Shown here piece after piece: positions 8,018 through 16,600 of a DNA stretch of 64,000 nucleotides. The translations under genes were made by a program, and so were the position numbers. The stretch's first letter is position 1, and each line of letters opens with the position of its first letter. The notes beneath the pieces were generated by a model that ran no database searches, was not told where the DNA came from, and saw only the letters and a list, made by a program, of their open reading frames with translations. Location: contig NZ_JARRAG010000002.1 of the NCBI RefSeq assembly GCF_029589435.1, positions 4,774,001-4,838,000 on the forward strand. The letters run 5' to 3'. Source of the stretch: Paludisphaera mucosa. GTDB lineage: Bacteria > Planctomycetota > Planctomycetia > Isosphaerales > Isosphaeraceae.

Positions 8018-10077
8018 TGAGCGACACATCCCGGCCCGCGGAGGCCGAGACCGCCCCGTCGGCCGCCGCCGGGGACCACCGGTTCTGGCTGTCGATGTAC
8101 GAGCGGATGGTCCTGATCCGCGAGTTCGAGGAGGGCGTGAAGTTCCTCTTCCTCGAGGGCTCGATGCCGGGGACGATCCACCAGTGCCAGGGCCAGGAGG
8201 CGACCGCGGTGGGCGTCTGCTCGGCGCTCCGGCCGGACGACTTCATCACCTCGACGTTCCGCGGCCACGGCCACGCGCTGGCGAAGGGCCTCACCGTCGA
8301 GGAGCTGCTGTTCGAGCTCTACGGCGCGGCCACCGGCTGCTGCCGGGGCAAGGGCGGTTCGATGCACGTCGGCAACATGGACAGGGGCATGGTCCCCGGC
8401 ATCGCGATCGTCGGCGGCGGGATCCCGCTGGCGGCGGGGATGGCCCTGGCGTTCAAGATGCGCGCGGAGCCGCACGTCGTCGCCTGCTTCTTCGGCGACG
8501 GCGCCGTCGCCGAGGGGGCGTTCCACGAGGGCGTCAACCTCGCCGCAATCTGGGACCTGCCGGTCGTCTTCGTCTGCGAGAACAACCTGTACGGGGCCTC
8601 GACCCGCATCGACCAGGTCATGCGCGCCAAGACCGTGGCCGAGCGGGCCGCGTCGTACGGCATCCGCGGCGAGACGGTCGACGGCAACGACGTCCTGGCC
8701 GTCTACGAGGCGACGCTCCGCGCCGCGGAGGAATGCCGCGCGGGGAGCGGGCCGGTGCTGCTCGAGCTGTTGACCTACCGCCGCACGGGGCACTCGCGCC
8801 GCGACGCCTGCGCCTATCAGCCGAAGGACGAGCGCGACGCCTGGTTCCAGCAGGACCCGCTCGACCGCTTCGCCCAGGTGTTGATGGGCCGGGGCCTGAT
8901 CGACGAGGCGGGCGTGGCCGACGTGAAGGCCCGGGCCGAGGAGCGGTTCCGCGAGGCCGTGACGGCGGCCGGTCGGCAGCCGATGCCGACTCTCGCCGAC
9001 CTCACCACCGACGTGCTGGCGGGAACCTCGACCCCGGCCCCCGCGGCGCTGCCGCCCGGGACGCCCACGAGGAGGCTGAGCATCGCCGAGGCGCTGCGCG
9101 AAGGGATCGCCGAGGAGATGCGCCGCGACCCGTCGGTCTTCTGCATGGGCGAGGACATCGCCGTGCCGGGGGGCTGGGGCGGGGCCTTCACGGTGACGCT
9201 CGGGCTCGAGAAGGAATTCCCCGACCGGATGATCAACACGCCGATCGCCGAGCTGGGATTCTTCGGCGCCGGGACGGGCGCGGCGATGGTCGGCCAGCGG
9301 CCGATCGTCGACGTGCAGTACGGCGACTTCCTGCTCCTGGCGATGGACCAGATCGTCAACAACGCCGCCAAGATGCGCTACATGTCGGGCGGCGTCGTGA
9401 AGGTGCCGCTCGTGATGCGTGCGCCGATCGGCGCGACGGGGCGCGGCTCGCAGCACGCGCAAAGCCTGGAGCGCTACTTCATCGGCGTGCCGGGCCTGAA
9501 GGTCGTCGCCGTATCCAACGCGTACGACGCGAAGGGGATGCTCAAGGCGGCCGTCCGCGACGACGACCCGGTCCTGATCTTCGAGCACAAGCTGCTGTAC
9601 GGCTCGAAGGGGGCGCGGGCCGAGCCGGGCGCCGTCGACGCCACGAGCGACGTGCCCGAGGGAGACTACCTCGTGCCCCTGGACCGCGCCGCCGTCCGCC
9701 GCCGCGGCGCGCACGCCACGGTGCTCGGCTGGCTGCTCATGCTGCACTACGCGCTGCAGGCGTCCGAGCGGCTCGCGGCCGAGGGGATCGACGTCGAGGT
9801 GATCGACGTGCGCAGCCTCTCGCCGATCGACTACGAGACGATCGGCGAGTCGGTGCGAAAGACGGGACGCGTGGTGATCGTCGAGGAAGGGCCCCGAACC
9901 GGGGGCGTCTCCGCCGAGCTGGCGGCCGGGATCATGGAGCGGCTGGGCGAGCACCTGGTCGCGCCCGTGGTGCGAGTGGGGTCGGCCGACGTCCCCGTGC
10001 CGTTCACCCCGATCCTGGAAAACGCCTACCGCCCCGACGTCGACCGTATCGTCCAGGGGATCCGCAACGTGCTGTGA
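8017..10077 (+). CDS. Fused E1 alpha-beta thiamine-dependent 2-oxoacid dehydrogenase
   Basis: The 686-residue protein joins both E1 subunits. Residues 20-330 are E1 alpha, with the thiamine diphosphate motif GDGAVAEG (160-167) to CENN (187-190), 30 residues long as usual. Residues about 360-680 are E1 beta (SIAEALREGIAEEM, MGEDIAVPGG, ELGFFGAG, MDQIVNNAAKMRYMSGG, IDVRSLSPID). It decarboxylates a 2-oxoacid and passes the acyl group to the lipoyl arm of E2. Separate alpha and beta genes are the norm in pyruvate, branched-chain and acetoin complexes; fused forms occur in some bacteria. The substrate cannot be read from sequence. The neighbouring aldolase and kinase suggest a 2-oxoacid formed from sugar breakdown. 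The start overlaps the E2 stop by one base. Confidence 0.95.
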   Translation: MSDTSRPAEAETAPSAAAGDHRFWLSMYERMVLIREFEEGVKFLFLEGSMPGTIHQCQGQEATAVGVCSALRPDDFITSTFRGHGHALAKGLTVEELLFELYGAATGCCRGKGGSMHVGNMDRGMVPGIAIVGGGIPLAAGMALAFKMRAEPHVVACFFGDGAVAEGAFHEGVNLAAIWDLPVVFVCENNLYGASTRIDQVMRAKTVAERAASYGIRGETVDGNDVLAVYEATLRAAEECRAGSGPVLLELLTYRRTGHSRRDACAYQPKDERDAWFQQDPLDRFAQVLMGRGLIDEAGVADVKARAEERFREAVTAAGRQPMPTLADLTTDVLAGTSTPAPAALPPGTPTRRLSIAEALREGIAEEMRRDPSVFCMGEDIAVPGGWGGAFTVTLGLEKEFPDRMINTPIAELGFFGAGTGAAMVGQRPIVDVQYGDFLLLAMDQIVNNAAKMRYMSGGVVKVPLVMRAPIGATGRGSQHAQSLERYFIGVPGLKVVAVSNAYDAKGMLKAAVRDDDPVLIFEHKLLYGSKGARAEPGAVDATSDVPEGDYLVPLDRAAVRRRGAHATVLGWLLMLHYALQASERLAAEGIDVEVIDVRSLSPIDYETIGESVRKTGRVVIVEEGPRTGGVSAELAAGIMERLGEHLVAPVVRVGSADVPVPFTPILENAYRPDVDRIVQGIRNVL

Positions 10078-10141
10078 CGACCGACCGAAAGAGGGGCGTC
10101 TTCCCGCGCGGCCACGCTTGAGCGTCGTGCAGCCGTTTGCC

Positions 10142-10180
10142 GTCGGAAGGCCTTCCCGACGCCTCGGCTTCCGGCCGAGG
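10142..10180 (+). promoter_or_regulatory. Two tandem hairpins between E1 and the PfkB kinase
   Basis: An almost perfect stem (GTCGGAAGG pairing with CCTTCCCGAC, one bulge, 10142-10160) is followed directly by CCTCGGC-TTCCG-GCCGAGG (10162-10180). They lie in the 130-bp gap between the E1 stop and the kinase ATG, ending 27 nt before that start. There is no U-run, so a classical terminator is not supported. They could trim or attenuate the transcript, or adjust kinase translation. Confidence 0.4.
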
Positions 10181-10207
10181 AGTTTCATCCCCGAAGGGCT
10201 CGCCGCC

Positions 10208-11179
10208 ATGCCCAGCCCCAACGGATCGAAGCCGCCCGTCGTCTGTGCGGGGATCGTGGTGGCCGACCACCTCTGCACGCCGATCGAGCGCCTGCCGGCG
10301 GCGGGCGAGCTGATGACGGCCGACGACCTGGTGCTGAACATCGGCGGCTGCGCCTCCAACGCCGCGATGGACCTCGCACGGCTGGGCGTCCGCTCGGCGA
10401 TCTGCGGCAAGGTGGGGGACGACGCCTTCGGCCGATTCGTGGCCGAGACGCTCGTGGCGCACGGCGTCGACGTCCGGACCCTGGGGGTCGACCGGGGGCG
10501 TGCGACCAGCCAGACGCTGGTCGTCAACGTGCGGGGGGAGGATCGACGTTACATCCATTGCTTCGGGGCGAACCGAGGGTTCACGGCCGAGGACCTCGAC
10601 GACGCCCTGGCCGACCCTCCCCGCGTGCTGTACCTGGGCGGCTACCTGGTCCTGCCCGGCCTGGATCCCGAGGCGGTCGCCGAGCGGTTCGCGCGAGCCC
10701 GCCGCCGCGGGACGACCACCGTGCTCGACGTCGTGACCCCGGGGCCCGGCGATCACCTGGCCCACCTGCGGTCGATCCTGCCCGAGACCGACGTGTTCCT
10801 GCCCAACGCCGACGAGGCGGCCCTGATCCTCGGCGAGAGCGACCCGCTGCGCCAGGCGATGGCGTTCCGCGAGCTGGGCGCCCGACGGGTGGTCGTCACC
10901 CGCGGCGAGCACGGGGCGATCGCCGTCTCCGACGCGTTGCGGGCCCGCCTCGGGGCCTATCCGGTCCCCTGTCTCGACGGTTCCGGCGGCGGCGACGCCT
11001 TCGACGCCGGCTACATCGCCGGGCTGCTCGACGGCCTGGACGAACTCGGGTGCCTGCGCCTGGCCAGCGCCGTCGGCGCGAGCTGCGTCCGCTCCGTCGG
11101 GACGACGGCCGGCGTCTTCACCCGCCATCAGGCCGACGCCTTCATCGCCCTGCACGACCTGCCGGTCGAGGACGTCTGA
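10208..11179 (+). CDS. PfkB-family sugar kinase
   Basis: The 323-residue ribokinase-fold protein has the N-terminal PfkB signature (NIGGCASNAAMDLARLGV) and the C-terminal ATP/anion-hole motif DGSGGGDAFDAGYIAG with catalytic Asp263. The family phosphorylates sugars, sugar acids or nucleosides such as ribose, fructose-1-P or 2-keto-3-deoxygluconate. The substrate is not evident here. The ATG at 10208 was chosen because the fold starts directly after it and a GAAGGG lies upstream; the earlier in-frame start at 10118 would add 30 unlikely residues. Being on the same strand as the DeoR-aldolase-E2-E1 genes, it probably acts in the same pathway, forming the phosphorylated intermediate that a DeoR protein would sense. 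Confidence 0.92.
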   Translation: MPSPNGSKPPVVCAGIVVADHLCTPIERLPAAGELMTADDLVLNIGGCASNAAMDLARLGVRSAICGKVGDDAFGRFVAETLVAHGVDVRTLGVDRGRATSQTLVVNVRGEDRRYIHCFGANRGFTAEDLDDALADPPRVLYLGGYLVLPGLDPEAVAERFARARRRGTTTVLDVVTPGPGDHLAHLRSILPETDVFLPNADEAALILGESDPLRQAMAFRELGARRVVVTRGEHGAIAVSDALRARLGAYPVPCLDGSGGGDAFDAGYIAGLLDGLDELGCLRLASAVGASCVRSVGTTAGVFTRHQADAFIALHDLPVEDV

Positions 11180-11199
11180 CCAGTCTCTGCTTCGCTGAG

Positions 11200-11736
11200 G
11201 CAGGTTTCGCGAGCCCTCGTGGCCGTCGCCGTACGGGGCCGCACGCTTGGCGAGGCCCGGCGCGCCGAGGGCCTCGACGCGCAACATCGCCGCCGATGCC
11301 GCCTCGGGGACGGCGGTGGCTGTGGCCGGGCTTCCTTGCTTGATGACGAAGCCCCCGGCCGCGATCACGTCATCGGTCGGGCCGAACGTGACCGAGGCGA
11401 AGTTCGCGGCGTCGGTGAGAATGCCGATGGAGATGGCCGAACCGGCCTTCGAGGACCGGGCTGCACGCCGCGGCGACGACGATCGCCTCGGCCTTCGTCG
11501 AGGATCGGCCCGGCGCCGGACGTCGGCCGCGTCGCCGATCGAGAGGCCCGCCTCGTCGGCGATCTCCTCATCGGCGTCGCCGACGTCGGCTCGGGGCAGA
11601 ATACGAACTCGGTGTCGCTGGCGACGGTCAGCGGCCCCCCCCGCCGATCCAGGGCCCATCGGTCGTCATCCGTCGGTTCTACGACGTGTCGTTCCTCCCG
11701 ATGCGCCGGGATAGCGAGACGGCCGTCGAAACTCAC
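11200..11736 (-). pseudogene. Possible decayed gene, unidentified
   Basis: Between the kinase and the ArsR gene the minus strand has protein-like stretches in more than one frame, such as SIGILTDAANFASVTFGP and AAGGFVIKQGSPATATAVP (about 11250-11440) and DTEFVFCPEP further upstream. No continuous frame has a proper start, and no family was recognised. A frameshifted relic is the simplest reading; unusual intergenic DNA is the alternative. Confidence 0.25.
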
Positions 11737-11741
11737 CGCGG

Positions 11742-11790
11742 TCGATAACTAGGTATTGACCTAACCTTAGAGCGGTTTATAGTTAGTCGA
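11742..11790 (+). promoter_or_regulatory. Promoter and inverted-repeat operator of the ArsR-type gene
   Basis: TTGACC (11756-11761) and TATAGT (11778-11783) are separated by 16 bp, a good housekeeping-sigma promoter. The -10 box ends only 7 nt before the ATG at 11791, so the transcript should start at or next to the start codon and be leaderless. TCGATAACTA (11742-11751) and TAGTTAGTCGA (11780-11790) form an inverted repeat, with one extra base, that brackets the promoter and overlaps the -10 box. This placement suits repression by the ArsR protein itself, as is usual in this family. Confidence 0.6.
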
Positions 11791-12129
11791 ATGCCTAGGC
11801 AAGCGGCGCATCTGAATCTGCTGTTCCAGGCGCTGGCCGACCCGACCCGCCGGGCCGTGGTCGAGAGGCTCTCGCGCGGGCCGAGCGCGACGAGCGAACT
11901 GGCCCGGCCGTTCAAGATGGCCCTGCCGTCCTTCCTCCAGCACCTGGAGGTCCTGCAGAAATGCGGGCTGGTCCGGTCCCGGAAGTCCGGAAGGGTCCGC
12001 ACCTACGAACTCGCGCCGGGCACGCTCCGGGCGGCCGAGGATTGGATGGCGACCCAGCGCCTGCTCTGGGAACGCCGCCTCGACCAGCTCGATTCCTACA
12101 TCGAAGACCTAAAGGAGCAGTCCCAATGA
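11791..12129 (+). CDS. ArsR-family winged-helix repressor
   Basis: The 112-residue protein is a small winged helix-turn-helix regulator. The core is [27 protein letters not shown], then [29 protein letters not shown], the recognition helix and wing. No Cys metal site is present, so it is not the classical arsenic sensor. It belongs to the subgroup that precedes SRPBCC/AHSA1 proteins, where the pair often senses small molecules or stress. It overlaps the next gene by ATGA and probably represses the pair from the operator around 11742-11790. Confidence 0.92.
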   Translation: MPRQAAHLNLLFQALADPTRRAVVERLSRGPSATSELARPFKMALPSFLQHLEVLQKCGLVRSRKSGRVRTYELAPGTLRAAEDWMATQRLLWERRLDQLDSYIEDLKEQSQ

Positions 12130-12608
12130 CCTCAGTGAACCCCGCGACCGACCTCGTGCTCGAACGGGTCGTCGACGTGCCGCCGGAACTCGTCTGGAAG
12201 GCCTGGACGACTCCCGAGCACCTGATGAAGTGGTTCACCCCGGCCCCGTGGAAGACGGTCGGCTGCGAGATCGACCTGAAGCCCGGGGGGAAGTTCCACA
12301 CGGTCATGGAGTCGCCCGAGGGGGGCCGGTTCCCCAACACCGGGTGCTACCTCGAGGTCGTGCCGAACAGGAAGCTCGTCTGGACCGGCGCCCTGCTCCC
12401 GGGCTACCGGCCGGCGAACCTGTCCGCCGACGTCCCCTTCGTCTTCACGGCGATCATCGAGATCGAGCCGGACGGGGCCGGTACGAGATACACGGCGACC
12501 GTCCTCCACAGCACCGAGGAGGGCCGTTCGAAGCACGAGGCGATGGGCTTCCACAACGGTTGGGGCGCGGCGCTGGATCAGCTCGTGGCGCTGGCGAAGA
12601 GCTGGTAG
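12126..12608 (+). CDS. SRPBCC (AHSA1/START-like) domain protein
   Basis: The 160-residue protein has the helix-grip fold pattern of AHSA1-type SRPBCC proteins: [43 protein letters not shown], then [12 protein letters not shown], a central beta sheet and the long C-terminal helix ([17 protein letters not shown]). Members bind hydrophobic ligands in a cavity; the ligand here is unknown. The ATG at 12126 overlaps the ArsR stop (ATGA), so the two are co-translated. Confidence 0.92.
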   Translation: MTSVNPATDLVLERVVDVPPELVWKAWTTPEHLMKWFTPAPWKTVGCEIDLKPGGKFHTVMESPEGGRFPNTGCYLEVVPNRKLVWTGALLPGYRPANLSADVPFVFTAIIEIEPDGAGTRYTATVLHSTEEGRSKHEAMGFHNGWGAALDQLVALAKSW

Positions 12609-12705
12609 GTCGATCCCGGTCCGGATTACGACGTCAGGCCTGCCGAATCGAGGGGCCGGCCAAGGGCCGGACGACTTCGGGAGGCTCGCCGACGAAAAGG
12701 GCTTT

Positions 12706-12930
12706 ATGTCGGACGGAAAGCTCCGCCCCGACGTCAAGGCGGGTCGGGTGATCGCCTGGCTCAAGGAGGATTTCGGACACGGGCGCGCCCAGGCCCTCGT
12801 CGCGTCGCTGAAGGCCACGAGGAGGGGGGGGCGACGCATGGCGCGCTCGCCCCCCAGGAGTGGCCCGTGGCCAAGAAGCCCCCGGAGAACGTCGAGGCGT
12901 TCCTCGCGTCGCTCGAGCCCCCCTCAGCAG
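12706..12930 (+). pseudogene. Decayed small gene(s) with DUF4287-like and DUF1801-like starts
   Basis: From 12706 the reading frame gives AGRVIAWLKEDFGHGRAQALVASLKA, which resembles the helix typical of DUF4287 proteins (WLKxEHGLGHGHAxAL). It then degenerates into Arg/Pro/Ser-rich translation. In another frame at 12867-12930, MAKKPPENVEAFLASLEP resembles the start of a DUF1801-type protein. Neither continues, so one or two small genes appear to have been disrupted by indels. They follow the SRPBCC gene on the same strand, a neighbourhood where such small proteins are often found. Confidence 0.4.
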
Positions 12931-13002
12931 ATCGATCGTCATCGACGCCTCGACCCCGGCCCGCCTCGCCCATCCGCCGCCGGAATCCTCGAGACCGCGC
13001 GA

Positions 13003-13401
13003 CTATTTCTCGCCCTTCTTCTCGCGCTTGCCCTCGATGTCGAACTCCTGCTTCTGACCCCCGAAATCCGCCTCTCCCTTCCCCTTGAACTCGTCGCCGT
13101 CGACCTTCAGGGTGTAGTCGATGGGGATCGTGTTGCCCTGGAACGTCCGCACGGCGGAGAAGGTCAGCTTCCCGTCCTTGAATTTCAGGTCCTTCAGCTT
13201 TTCGTCCTTCTGATCCGCCCAGTCCATGGTCCCGACGAACTCGTCCCCCTCCTTCTTGATCGTCAGGGTGGACGTTCGCTTCTGCTCGCCGATCTCGTAG
13301 CGGCACTGCCATTTGCCGACCGGATCGGCCGCCTTTTCGTCCGCCGCGCCCGTCAGGCCGCACGCTGCGAGGACCAATGCCATCGAGAGAATCGCCTTCA
13401 T
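13003..13401 (-). CDS. Small exported protein of unknown function
   Basis: The 132-residue protein has a clear signal peptide (MKAILSMALVLAACGLTGAA, cleavage about residue 20). The mature part is mostly predicted beta strand with a Lys/Glu/Asp-rich surface: VGKWQCRYEIGEQKRTSTLTI, GDEFVGTMDWADQKDEK, GKLTFSAVRTFQGNTIPIDYTL, EFKGKGEADF. This repeated GD/EF-G pattern looks like a lipocalin-like beta-barrel, with no active-site motif. The start at 13401 was chosen because it begins the signal peptide; upstream in-frame codons are not protein-like. It stands alone, downstream of no obvious partner. Confidence 0.8.
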   Translation of the reverse strand: MKAILSMALVLAACGLTGAADEKAADPVGKWQCRYEIGEQKRTSTLTIKKEGDEFVGTMDWADQKDEKLKDLKFKDGKLTFSAVRTFQGNTIPIDYTLKVDGDEFKGKGEADFGGQKQEFDIEGKREKKGEK

Positions 13402-13690
13402 GATCGCCTCCGAGATTGTGGCGCAACGGAAGCCGTCCCACGTAGACCGCCCCTCGCCGCAGGCAGCGATCTTATCCGCGCCGCGAACGGTGGTCACGTC
13501 CATGATCGCCGGGACGGTGAAGACGGCCTGGAGGTGAACCCGGTCGTCTCGAACTCGCACGGCGACTCGCGTCCGAGCGGCGAATGGTCTCGTCGGCTAG
13601 GATGGCCACGACGCCGTCCTCGGTCGGTGGTGATGAGAAGTCGGTTCGACTCTCCAGGCCGCCGTCGGGGGGGGATGCTCCCAATCGGCG

Positions 13691-16600
13691 TCAGGCGAGC
13701 CAAGGGCGAGCGATGGGCCCGACCCCGCGCGTCCAACTGGCGGCGAAGTGAGGATTGGACTGGAATACGACGCCGAACGCCTTGAATCGGTACGAGTTGG
13801 GGATGGACGTCGTGGATGATCCGTTCACGATCCTGACGCTTCGGTAGAGACGCCCGTTCACGAAGATCTGGGCCGTGCCGGAGGGAGGAATGGCTCCCGG
13901 TGGTCGAGCGTCGACCTTGACGACGATCCTCGATGACCGATGCCACCAGTTCCCGACCGTCTGGACCGAGACGGCGGCGGTCGTCGGGGCCGGCGAGACT
14001 CGCTGCGTGATCGCGGCCTGGCTCGCCTCGAGAGATCCGTCGCCGGAGTACGCGGCCGTGATCTGGCGAACCCCCGGATCGAGATTGTTGAGGGTGAGCG
14101 TAGCCGATCCACCCTCGACCGCCGCGGATCCGAGCAGGACGCCGTCGGCACGGAAGGTCACGAGACCGGTCGCGGGGCCGGCGTTCGGATAGGCCGCGGC
14201 GACGAACGCCGAGAGGGTCACGGGCTGCCCGTAAGTGGAAGTCGGGGCCGACGAGGTGAGCACCACGGCGGAAGCCGCGGGATCGACCACCTGAGTGACC
14301 GAGGAGGAAGGCGTCCCGGCGTTGAAGTTCGCGTCGCCGGAGGTGTAGGTCGCCGTGATCGCGTGGCTGCCGGAGGCCAGGCTCGACGTCGTGAAGGTCG
14401 CCGTCCCGCCGTTCAATCCCGCGGTCCCGATCGGCGTCGAGCCGTCGAGGAACGTCACCCATCCGGTCGGCGTACCGGCTCCGGGAGCGGTGGCGGAGAC
14501 GACGGCGATGAACGTCGCCGGCTGGCCGAATCCCGTGGTCCCGCCGCCGGTCAGGGTCGTCGAGTCGCCCGCCTTCACGACCAGTCGGCTGACCGACCCG
14601 GTCGAGGAGGCGGCGAACGACTGGTTGCCGGCGTACTGGGCCGTGATGGCGTGCGTGCCGACCGAGAGGGCGGAGGTCGTGAAGACGGCCGTCGGCTGAC
14701 CCGAGACCGAGGTCAGGGCCGCCACCCCCAGAACGGTCTGCCCCTCCAGGAACCAGACGGATCCCGTGGGAGTTCCGGTGCCCGGGGAGTTCACGCCGAC
14801 GATGGCCGTGAGAGTGACCGACTGGCCGAAGACCGTCGAGGACGGGACGTCGGAGAATGACAGGCTCGTCGTGGCCTGGTTGACCCCCAGCAAGGCCGCC
14901 GTCGAGGCACTGCTTAGGAAGTTCCCCGTGGGGTTATACCCGGCGGTGATCCCGTGGTATCCCGCGGAGAGCCCCGTCGTGGCCAGAACGGCTACTCCCG
15001 AGGGATCGACCGCGCTCGTCCCCAGGACCGTGGATCCGTCCAGGAAGGTGACCGAGCCCGTCGGGAGCACACCGTTGGCGGCTCCGGCTGTCACGGTCGC
15101 CCTCAAGGTCACCCATTGGCCGAAAACGCTGGGGATCGGGCTGATCGAGAGGGCCGTGGCGGTCGATACGACGGCGGCGAGTACGACGTCGTTTCCATCG
15201 CCGCCGAAATAGGTCAGCCGGAAACTCGTTCCGCCGACGTTGACGAGGCTCCCCTCGGCGAGGCCGTTGAAGACGCCGTTGATGGGAGCGTTCGATCGAT
15301 TGTCGATGATCGTCAACACGTCGCCGGCCGCCGGAGCGTAGTCGCCGCCGAGGCTCAGGGTCAGCGTGGCGTCGTCGAGGTCCACGGGGCCGGCCGTCAC
15401 GATGGTCTGATCGTAGCCGGTCGCTCCGTCGCCCGGGGAGTTCCCGAAGAGCTCCTCGACGAAGCTAGCCCCGGGCGACAGGGCGAGGGAATCGATCGTG
15501 ATCGTGTCTGGACTGTTACCGGGCGAGAATACGCCCGCCGGGTCGACCTGAACCTGGGCGAGACGGCCGCTGCCGCTCAGGACCGCCCCCGACTGGACCT
15601 CGATGGTCGGGCTTGAAGTCAGGTCTCCGTTCACGATGAGCTCGCCGGCCGCGATCGTCGTCGGGCCGGTGTAGGTGCTGGCGGCCCCGAGGATCAGGGC
15701 GCCTCCGTTCGTCTTCGTCAGCCCGAACGCGCCGCCGATGGGGCCGTCGACCGTCAGCACCCCGCCGGCGGCGATGCTGAACGTCGTGTCCCCGGCCAGA
15801 GCGACCTCGCCATTGAGCGTGTGGACGTTCGAGAGGGGCACGAGGAACGTCGTCGAATCGGCCAGCCTGAGGCCGCCCGACGGGAGCGTGTACGTCGCCG
15901 TCGAGAGGACGAAGACGGCCCCGGTGTCGATCGCGAGCGTGCCCGTCGCCCCGGTCGCCTGGCCGTCGAAGACCTGGAGGTATCCGCCGTTGATGGACGT
16001 CCCGCCGCTGTACGTGTTGGCCTGGCCAAGCCCGAGCGTCCCGCTCCCGTTCTTCGCGACGCCGAAGCCGCCGCCGATGACTCCGTTCAGATAGAGGTTG
16101 GCGAAGCCGGGCGTGTCGATCACCAGGTTGCTCAGCAGCGTGATCGTCCCCTGGATCGTGGTCAAGCCATCGATCAGGAACGCGGTCCCGGCGGAGTTGA
16201 TCGTGAAGTTGTTGTTGAGGAGGAGGTTGTTGACGATCTCAATCTCGGCGTTATTGACCACGTTCCCGGTGCCGAGGGATCCGCTGTTGCTGATGGCGAG
16301 GATGCCGGCGGCGACCGTCGTGCCGCCCAGGTAGGTGTTCGCCCCGTCGAGGCCGAGGGTCCCCGCACCCGTCTTGGTCAGGCTCCAGATGTTGCCGGAA
16401 TCGTCCACCGTCGAGGAGATCGCCAGGACGCTCGACGCGGCCGTGTCGATCGTCGCGTCGACCCCCAGGTTGAGGGCCCCGCTGATGGTGTTGGTCCCGC
16501 CCGAGTTGCGGATCGCGGTGCCGCTCGAATCGACGTTGAGGGTGTTGGCGACGGTGATCCCGCCGGAGAGGTCGAGGGTGCCCGTCCCCAGGATGTTCAC

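Noticed and set aside
7933-10527. An 864-codon minus-strand open frame opposite the E1 and kinase genes
   Set aside because: Its His/Arg/Pro-rich composition is typical of the antisense of GC-rich genes; E1 motifs are unambiguous on the plus strand.
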